Of a DNA stretch of 59,638 bases, positions 34,767-42,100 are shown piece after piece. The first letter of the stretch is position 1. Each line of letters opens with the position of its first letter. The notes beneath the pieces are model-generated. The model was not told where the DNA came from, searched no databases, and worked only from the letters and a program-made list of their open reading frames with translations. The translations under genes and the position numbers were made by a program. Source of the DNA: Archaeoglobus_B sp964471215 (GTDB lineage Archaea > Halobacteriota > Archaeoglobi > Archaeoglobales > Archaeoglobaceae); assembly GCA_964471215.1 (NCBI GenBank), contig CAYYFC010000002.1, forward strand, positions 1-59,638, read 5' to 3'.

Positions 34767-35100
34767 GTCTGCCCAAATGAGGCCGAGGGGAGGCTGAGGG
34801 CGAGACGTAGGAGAGGAAGCGGGCTAACCGCCCCCTGTCAGTCTTTAAGGCTGATAGGCATGAAGCTTTGCTGAGGCTAACGGGGGATCCCTGGTACCCC
34901 GTGCTCTTAGCTGAGAGTTGAAAGCCAACCTAGCAGGTCGGATATTAAGATCTGTTAGGTTGGCTTGACCAGGTCAGAGTCAGAACGTAGGATAATTCTC
35001 TGTGATCGTGTTGTCTTGGCATGCAAACGGGATTTATGCGGAAGCCAATCTGCGATATCGAGCGACCTGTAGCAAATTCCTCAGAGAACTGGAAGTGCTA
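34767..35100 (+). ncRNA. Candidate structured non-coding RNA, unidentified
   Basis: A GC-rich island of about 330 nt with no ORF is preceded by a TATA-like TATATAATCC at about 34750-34759. Helices visible by eye are: GTCTGCCC with GGGC-g-AGAC (34767-34806), a GCGG/CCGC hairpin (34818-34831), CTGTCAGTC/GGCTGATAG (34835-34857), ACGGGG/CCCCGT (34880-34902), CTCT/AGAG (34904-34917), AGCCAACCTA/TAGGTTGGCT with an extra inner 6-bp stem (34923-34965), and TTGGC..GCCAA enclosing GCAT/ATGC (35016-35048). CAGGTC/GACCTG and TTCTCTG/CAGAGAA (34970-35088) cross, which would be a pseudoknot. I could not match SRP RNA, RNase P RNA or an intron. Confidence 0.55.
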
Positions 35101-35221
35101 AGGATATGTAATTTGCATTTTTGATAAACTTGCCATCGAATATTGTCATTTAACAATAAAGAGACACACAGAAACAAAATACGACTGCGAAATCTTTATA
35201 GATCTATATACCAATTGTTAT

Positions 35222-36385
35222 ATGATGGGCGATGAAGTAACCCTAACGGGAGTGGTGGAGATGACCGTTAGGGCAGATCCCTTAGTTCAGATAATCAGAA
35301 ATTACACGAACGCTCTAAGGTTTTTGGTTCAAGAGATTTTAGCGAATCCGAGCAAATACGGAAGGTGGAGATACGTAAAGAGGACGAAGAGAATAAAGTG
35401 GGAGCAAGATATAAAAAAGATACACGAATTCTACGAAACTTTGAAGCGTAGATTTAACCTACCGCCGAAATTTGCAATAGAGTGCGAAAGAGAAGCGTCC
35501 ATGATTGCCAAGTCGGTGATAAACAACGAGAATAACAGAGAAAACAGGTGTGCAATCAAAAGCTACAGAGCGAGGTGTGACTACCAGAGTTATAGCATTA
35601 AGTTCGAGGGTAACAAGTGCTACTTAAGACTACAGGGACTTGGAGAGTTCGAAGTAAACGGATTCAACAAGAAATGGCTCGACAAATACAAGGACTGGAA
35701 ATTTGGAGATTTGATAATGAAACTACGTGGAACGGTTATCAAGCTCTACGTAACGTTAAAGAAGGTTGTTGAAATAGCGAATCCAAGTGAAAAAGCCGTA
35801 GCAGTTGATATGAACTTCAGTGAAATTGTCGTGGGTAACGATGAAACTGAAGCGAGGTTCGGGACACCTTTACAAAGAATAATGCACTTGAAAAAGAACC
35901 ATATCGAGAAAACTCAAAAGAAGTATAACAGACAATGGAGACATGTTAAAGGAATCAGAAAAGCAATATCGAGATGGTGGAGTAGAATTAACGGTATTAC
36001 AAACGATTTCGTTAAGCAAGTCTCAAGAAGGATTGTATTGACCGTAAAGGAACAAGGTTATAATACAATCGTTCTCGAAGACTTGAATGGTTTAAAAGAA
36101 AAGCAAGCCAAATTAAAGAAAGCTTGGAGAGAAAGGTTTACCTTCTTCGCTTACAGAAAGCTTCAATCTTGGGTAGAGTGGCAAGCTAAGAAAGAAGGAC
36201 TGGCAGTAGTTTACGTCAATCCTGCGAATTCGTCAAAAACTTGTCCTAAGTGCAAGAGCTTGAATACTAAATTTGAAAATAGAACTTTCGTCTGCAAGAA
36301 CTGCGGTTTTACGTTGGATAGGGATAGTGTAGCAATTAGAAATCTCGTTAATAAATGGTTAGGTGTATTGGGATGTGCCGTGTGA
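35222..36385 (+). CDS. tnpB: TnpB (IS605/IS1341-type RNA-guided nuclease)
   Basis: The 387-residue TnpB is the transposon-encoded ancestor of Cas12 nucleases. All RuvC catalytic acids are present: Asp in AVAVDMNFSEIVVGN (about 196), Glu in TIVLEDLNGLK (about 285) and Asp in LDRDSVAIRNL (about 370). The zinc ribbon CPKC...CKNC (about 340-360) is intact. No tnpA transposase is nearby, so this is a solo tnpB element. The promoter TTTATAGATCTATATA lies about 15-30 bp before the ATG. Its 3' end leads directly into a strongly folded right end. It sits between the hairpin island and the ctaB gene. Confidence 0.9.
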   Translation: MMGDEVTLTGVVEMTVRADPLVQIIRNYTNALRFLVQEILANPSKYGRWRYVKRTKRIKWEQDIKKIHEFYETLKRRFNLPPKFAIECEREASMIAKSVINNENNRENRCAIKSYRARCDYQSYSIKFEGNKCYLRLQGLGEFEVNGFNKKWLDKYKDWKFGDLIMKLRGTVIKLYVTLKKVVEIANPSEKAVAVDMNFSEIVVGNDETEARFGTPLQRIMHLKKNHIEKTQKKYNRQWRHVKGIRKAISRWWSRINGITNDFVKQVSRRIVLTVKEQGYNTIVLEDLNGLKEKQAKLKKAWRERFTFFAYRKLQSWVEWQAKKEGLAVVYVNPANSSKTCPKCKSLNTKFENRTFVCKNCGFTLDRDSVAIRNLVNKWLGVLGCAV

Positions 36386-36502
36386 GGGTGCACGGTGAAC
36401 GGGGTCAAGGAGATGTGAAACCGAATCCGATGAGACCCAAGTCCAAACCCTATCAAACGAACCCGTTTGATAACAATGATAGGGTTTGGACACACCTTGA
36501 CC
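36386..36502 (+). ncRNA. Right end / omega-RNA 3' part of the TnpB element
   Basis: Right after the tnpB stop there is a nested fold. Outer stem: GGTCAAGG (36403-36410) with CCTTGACC (36495-36502), continued by TGTG/CACA. Inside it a perfect 14-bp stem (36441-36454 with 36478-36491) encloses TCAAACG/CGTTTGA (36453-36470). By analogy with known TnpB systems, the RNA would run from the tnpB 3' end to about 36502, and the next bases (AAACCGAAATG) would be the guide start. Boundaries are inference. Confidence 0.6.
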
Positions 36503-36542
36503 AAACCGAAATGTTTATCCTACTATTGAACTCCCTAATCTT

Positions 36543-37397
36543 GTGAACAGATTCATAGAAGTTATAAAGCCAAAGCAAACGACTCTGTTGATGGTAACAT
36601 GCATAGTTTCATATATCGTAGCGTCAAATACTCTGAACAGACAGTTCGATCCAGTCAACTTTTTAAAGACATGTGTCGCCACAGCTCTCGCAATTTCAGG
36701 GACGACCGCTCTGAACATGTGGCTCGACAGGGATATAGACGCTTTAATGTATAGAACAAGGAACAGACCAGTTCCATCGGGAAGGTTGAGTCCCAGAGCT
36801 TGTGCACTGTACGGCTCAGCACTTTTTTCCATCGGATTTCTTTTAGGCCTCAGCTTTAATGTATATCTGGCTTTTGTGCTTTTTCTGGGACTTGTATTTG
36901 ACATATTCGTTTATACTATTCTCCTTAAAAGAAAAAGCCCTTACTCAATTGTATTGGGAGGATTCGCAGGTGCAATGCCAGCACTGGCCGGATGGGTTGC
37001 GGTGAGGAATGAAGACATTTTGGGAGGGCTTATAATATCGTCCATAGTTTTGCTGTGGATTCCCGCGCACATCTGGTACATATCAATGCATTACGAGGAG
37101 GATTACAGAAGGGCAAGGATTCCAATGTATCCGCTCATAGTTGGCATGGAGAAAGCTTCGTGGACAATAGTGTTCACGACATCGATAATACTGATACTAA
37201 TAGCAGTTCTCTACATTCTGGTTTTAAAGGATAACTTGTACCTTATAATTTCATCGTTCGCGATAACGTATTTCCTATACAAGGCGGTTGAATTCGCTAG
37301 GGATCCGAACAGGTTTGAGGCAAAGAAGATGTATAAACTTGCCAGCATGACGTTAGGTATCATCTACATTTCAATGCTCATCTGCTCCTTTTTCTAG
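36543..37397 (+). CDS. ctaB: Heme o synthase-like UbiA prenyltransferase
   Basis: This 284-residue polytopic UbiA-family protein has the Asp-rich motif NMWLDRDIDALMYRTRNRP (about 60-78), characteristic of protoheme IX farnesyltransferase, and a second conserved stretch HIWYISMHYEEDYRRARIPM (about 179-198). It would attach a farnesyl chain to heme b to make heme o. The start is GTG 36543. Heme o normally serves heme-copper oxidases, which is odd for an anaerobe with class III ribonucleotide reductase. It overlaps the convergent RsbRD gene by 27 bp. Confidence 0.88.
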   Translation: MNRFIEVIKPKQTTLLMVTCIVSYIVASNTLNRQFDPVNFLKTCVATALAISGTTALNMWLDRDIDALMYRTRNRPVPSGRLSPRACALYGSALFSIGFLLGLSFNVYLAFVLFLGLVFDIFVYTILLKRKSPYSIVLGGFAGAMPALAGWVAVRNEDILGGLIISSIVLLWIPAHIWYISMHYEEDYRRARIPMYPLIVGMEKASWTIVFTTSIILILIAVLYILVLKDNLYLIISSFAITYFLYKAVEFARDPNRFEAKKMYKLASMTLGIIYISMLICSFF

Positions 37398-37916
37398 CTT
37401 TTCAAGCTCTTCCTTCGGTAGATCCCATGGATCCATTCCCATCTCCTTCGCTTTTTTTACATAAGGACAGTACTTCATGCAAAACTCATATGCCCTCATC
37501 TGAGCTTTAAGTTCGAACTCCATCTGCCTGAACCTTGCCCTGTAAACGTCTTCTCTGGCATTCATGTACATGTCAAAGGCTTTACATACCAGAAGATCTA
37601 TTCTCCTGTTAAGCTCCAGAAACTCATTCATATTCAACTTCGCTATGTCCAGAAACAACTTCTTCAGGTAAAATATCGTTCCTATGCTTCCTCCCGCAGA
37701 CAACTTCGTATCGGTTGCCAAGTATCTCATAAGGTCATCCAGGGGTTTTTCAACGTCCTTCAAATCTTTAAATAAACTTTCAACTATTTGAGATGTACAT
37801 TCCTCTATATACTCAACGATCTCTTTAGGAGGTCTTATGGGATATCTGCTCAGAAAATACTCCTTCCAAGCATTCGCAACTTCATTCTTCTTCTGTAAAA
37901 CCTTTTTACTGACCAT
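37371..37916 (-). CDS. RsbRD N-terminal-domain-like protein
   Basis: The 181-residue, mostly helical soluble protein starts with a pattern (NEVANAWKEYFLSRYP) like the RsbRD N-terminal sensor domain seen in proteins encoded near dsrMKJOP-type membrane complexes of sulfate reducers. The C-terminus has a cysteine pair FCMKYCPYVKKAKEMG. Function is unknown; a sensory or assembly role for a heme/Fe-S complex is a guess from that association and from the neighbouring heme o synthase. It is not similar to a known enzyme as far as I can see. Confidence 0.55.
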   Translation of the reverse strand: MVSKKVLQKKNEVANAWKEYFLSRYPIRPPKEIVEYIEECTSQIVESLFKDLKDVEKPLDDLMRYLATDTKLSAGGSIGTIFYLKKLFLDIAKLNMNEFLELNRRIDLLVCKAFDMYMNAREDVYRARFRQMEFELKAQMRAYEFCMKYCPYVKKAKEMGMDPWDLPKEELEKLEKGADEH

Positions 37917-38082
37917 GAGAACTCTTAGTCATTCATGTTGATTACGTTTTTGATAGTAAGATCTGACCGAAAAAAGTTTTGAATTAAAGAAGCTGTTTGG
38001 AGAAAATTGAGGCTTTAAAAATATTGTATATATGTGCTTTCAGCACTATTAAGTCCATGAAAAATTCTTAACCGTATCTGTT

Positions 38083-38433
38083 TCACCATGGATGGGTTCC
38101 AATTATTACATCCTTTCCTGTCAGCTCCTTTATACCCTTGGCAAGCTCTTCGAGATTCAGTGGGCATTTTCCGAATTTTGTTGCAGCCACCATGCAGTTT
38201 CCTATAAACACTACATCGTATTCATCAAATCCCTCTATCCACTTGTTGAAAAGCTTAAGCTTTGGAATTACGAATCCTGGGCATCCTCCACAGCTTGTTA
38301 TTCCAATCACATCTACCTTATCAAATTTCTCAAATTTTCCTAGCCTCTCTCTTGCTGCCTTTATACATCTCTCACATCCTATACAGCTCTTATCCCTTAT
38401 GTTGTCGCAGCATATTATGAGAGCCTTCACCAT
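38083..38433 (-). CDS. CGGC-domain putative metal-binding protein
   Basis: The 116-residue protein has the family motif ITSCGGCPGF and further cysteines in ICCDNIRDKSCIGCERC, FIGNCMVAATKFGKCPLN. The CGGC family is thought to bind metal, but its role is unknown. I start at ATG 38433 (MVKALIICC) rather than the longer frame at 38454, because the extra LLLVIVM is not family-like. A 52-bp gap from the preceding phosphodiesterase on the same strand suggests a possible shared transcript. Confidence 0.82.
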   Translation of the reverse strand: MVKALIICCDNIRDKSCIGCERCIKAARERLGKFEKFDKVDVIGITSCGGCPGFVIPKLKLFNKWIEGFDEYDVVFIGNCMVAATKFGKCPLNLEELAKGIKELTGKDVIIGTHPW

Positions 38434-38479
38434 CACAATCACCAGCAATAGCAACGTTTAAAAGTATATCAAACTTTTG

Positions 38480-39031
38480 TCATCTTAGGTTAAAGCTAAA
38501 TGATTTCAGTTCCAACCTCTCCTTCAACTCGTAAAGATGAATATCAACTGATCTCCCCTTTACTCTTAGAATCATGAACGATGGAATCATTGAGCCACCT
38601 CCACCTCCCCAGGCACCGGTTGCAGATCCTGGATTTAATAAAAGTATGTTTTTATTATCATCGAAATATACATCTGGATAATGCGTATGACCCGATATGA
38701 GCACATCTACTTTCATATCCTCGGCTATCTTTAAAAGCTTCTTCTTATCTCCTCTGGGATAAATCCCGTGTCCGTGTATTACTCCGATTTTTAATTCCTC
38801 AAGCTCTATGATTTGATTTCTTGGAAGCGAAAGGTAATCCATATTCCCTTCAACAACGTAAAAATGCCTTCCAAGGGATTTCAAATAGTTTAAAACCTTT
38901 TCACTCGTCAGATCTCCTGTACATATAACGATGTCGAATTTTTTGTCTTTTAAAAATTCGACTATTTCATCGGGAAGCCATTCCGCCCTGTCCGGTATGT
39001 GCGTATCTCCTATTACAAGTATCATATCCAA
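38480..39031 (-). CDS. MJ0936/YfcE-type metallophosphoesterase
   Basis: The 183-residue calcineurin-like phosphodiesterase has the ligands DTHIPDR (about 9-15), CTGDLT (about 37), EGNMDY (about 60), HGHG (about 85) and SGHTHYP (about 113). The C-terminal NPGSATGAWGGGG resembles Vps29/MJ0936. Such enzymes hydrolyse model or cyclic phosphodiesters; the natural substrate is unknown. A TATA-like TATAAAAATATAT sits on the minus strand at about 39100-39112, followed by a short GC-rich leader. Confidence 0.88.
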   Translation of the reverse strand: MDMILVIGDTHIPDRAEWLPDEIVEFLKDKKFDIVICTGDLTSEKVLNYLKSLGRHFYVVEGNMDYLSLPRNQIIELEELKIGVIHGHGIYPRGDKKKLLKIAEDMKVDVLISGHTHYPDVYFDDNKNILLLNPGSATGAWGGGGGSMIPSFMILRVKGRSVDIHLYELKERLELKSFSFNLR

Positions 39032-39118
39032 TAGTTCTACCTTAATTAATTATTTGTTCTTCAGCCGCTGCCTCTAAGCGATCTCTATGCAGTGGTATAT
39101 ATTTTTATAAAAAAATGT

Positions 39119-42100
39119 CTATAGGATTACCCTTTTTCGATCGAAGAGCTCCTGAACTTTTCCATCGTTCCAGCCACTAACCCTCTGATAATATCCGGTT
39201 ACACGGGAGTACCATTCTATATTACTGCTCTCGCAGAACGGGCAGTTGCTTCTGATTCCACCGATCAATCTCCTGCAATCCTTGCAGAACGTCATGTCTC
39301 TCGTGTATGCCCAGTAACCGACTAAGGTTTTTCCTGCTATCTTCTTCGTAAGCTCCCATAGCAGTTCGGGATTCGGCGAAGCCTCACCTATCCATACGTG
39401 AGCCATCATACCTCCATTGCAGAGTGGATGGAAAGATCCCTCGATTTTTAACCTTTCAAATAGAGGAATATCTGCGCTAACCCTCACGTGGGACGAGTTC
39501 GTGTAGTACACGGCACCTGTCTTCACGTTACCCTGAACTACTGCCTTCCCGTTGAACTCCCTTAAATCTAGCAGAGCTAGTCTGTGAGCTGCGGATTCTG
39601 CAGGAGTTTGTGTTATAACCCATCTCTGCCCAGTTTCCATGGACCACTCAATGGCTATGTCCATCATCCTCTTTATAACTCCAAGTCCAAATCTCCAGGC
39701 ATCCTTGCTTTCGTGAAGCTCCTCACCTGTATGAGCTTTTATCATTTCATTCAATCCAACAAATCCTATTGATCTGACAACTTTGTCCACTCTGTAATAC
39801 GGTTCTCCGTTTACATCCTGTGTCAGGAAAGGTAGAGAACCTTGTTCCATTCTCTTCTTGATTATCTCCCTCTTTATCTCTATAACCTCTCTCGCTAGCT
39901 TCATCCTATCTTCCAGTATCTCAAAAAGTCTTTCATCGTTACCGTTTGCCTCATAGGCAATTCTCGGAAGATTTATCGTGACAACCTGCAGACTTCCAGT
40001 TCTCATGCATCCATTTCTGAAGTCCTCCCAGTCCTGATTATCTGGGGAAAGTACGAGCCTGCAGCACTGTGCAAATACGTTATCCGGAAGGTAACCGGCC
40101 AGCAAGTTCAGGAAGTAAGGTGTTCCGAATTTCGCAACACACTTATGCACGAGGATCATGAATTCGTCAAATCCCTCCTTCTTGAAGCACTCCTTTCTCA
40201 GTTTATAATTCGGTTTGGGGAAGAAGAATGGTTTACCGACATAATCACCTTCTAAATATACTTCTGTCAGTGCGCGGGCAAACAAAATAGCTTCTTCTTC
40301 AAAATCACCGTACGTAACAGATTCTTTAACAACTCCACCTGGTAAAACTGCTGGTAGATCCTGACAGATTTTTGGAACTCCATATTCAATATCTATATCT
40401 GAGAAGACCGTGTTATGGCAGAGAATGCCCTGAGCAGTGATAAAGTTTTCATTGTCTTCAACTGATAGATCGTAAACGTAGCCATCGTATTTTATCTCTT
40501 CTATACTCTTTATCTCAATCGGAACATTTCTCTTGAGTCTCTCTATTAGCTGTGCAAGATTTGGATTTAGTTCTGCTATTTTATTGAGAGTTACAAACTT
40601 CAACCTCCTTTTGTTTGATTTCCATGCATAATCTGTATATGGCTTTCTCCTTGCAAGCATTCTGAGATAACCTTTAACAATTTTATAATCAAACGAAATC
40701 TGATTGACCTTCGATTCCTTAATTCTTTCTCTCTTGGCTGTAGATATTATGTAAGGCTTTAATACTGCCACAGAGTCCTTTGCAAGTTCGATTGCAAAGC
40801 AATCGTGTAACCTTTCAGTTTCTACCCCATTTATCGTTAGCTTTTCTCCACTCTTCTTTATCTTACTTATTGTATAAAGAATTCCAAGACTCGACAATAG
40901 AATGTGTAGCTGTCCGAGCAACTGTTTCGATGTTGTATAGATTTGAACTCTTCCATCCTCGCTGACGTAGCCATCCCCGCTTATTAGACCACCCAAGAAC
41001 GCCAACTTAATAGTCCTATCTCCCTTAAGAATGAAATCTGGAATGTTTTTGTTCTCAGCGCCACTATTTACCGTTCTTCTCATAAACTCGTAAAATCCCT
41101 TGTTGACGAAGCAGATTGAATTATCTCTGTAGTTCACGGAGATGTTTGGATTGATCGATCTAATGAAGTCCTTTACAAATTCAATTATATCCTCATCCTT
41201 AGTTGCTATCCTAATTCCATTTGTGCAATAGCATCCCTCTGCAACGAACAGTCCTAAGAATTGACAAAGTTCAACCGTTACCCTCAACTTTTCTGGAATA
41301 TCGTTCTGCCTTGAATTGCTTAGAGATTCTGTTCTCTTATAGCCTGTTTCAATGAAATCACCGATCTTAAATTCTTCTCTAAATGGACTGTCAAATGTTC
41401 TAATAATATGCTTTAACTCGATTGGCTTAGCTTGGACTAATTCTCCATTTTCATTGTAGTTGAAGAGTGAGTGGTCTTCCGTAACGATCGCTGAGGTTCC
41501 GTCTTTAGCGACTATTCTGTAAACTTTACCCCTCGGCTTGTGTCTCGATACAGCGTAAACCCTCTTAAGCTCAGCCTTTCCAGTTTTAGTGTCAACTGAA
41601 ATCGTGTAAATGCCTTTATCGAGATAAAGAATTTCAGTATCGCCGTTTACGATTATTTTATCCCTATACTTCTCCATTAGTTCATCGACAAATCTGCCGA
41701 TCTCGACAACTTTAAATTCACCATCTTCTATAATAAATACCAATTCATTTTTTCCTAGGCTTTGTCCCCCACGGGCGACGTACATCTGAGAATTCGAGAA
41801 TACAGCGTTGTATCTGTTTATTCCGATGAATCTATGTGTACCTTCAACTTCTATGTCGTATACTTTGAATTCTTCTTTTATTCTGTCAATTGACGTTATC
41901 TTAAGTGTAAACAGTATAGATCCATCCGCAAGCAACCTTCTGCTCCTTACAATTTCCTTCAACACTCTGTTCTTTTTACTGCTGGTAAATCCAATCTCAG
42001 TGTAGAATTTATACGTATCAAATACAAGAATTCTAAAGGCTTTTCTCTGTGACTCAATTTTTACACCATTTATTTCTTTACAATCCCTTTTTAACTCATG

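Noticed and set aside
34767..35100. Structured region as SRP RNA or RNase P RNA
   Set aside because: I looked for the SRP helix 8 motif (GGAAG..AGCAGC type) and RNase P conserved regions (GAGGAAAGTC, ACAGAA) and did not find convincing versions; left as unidentified.
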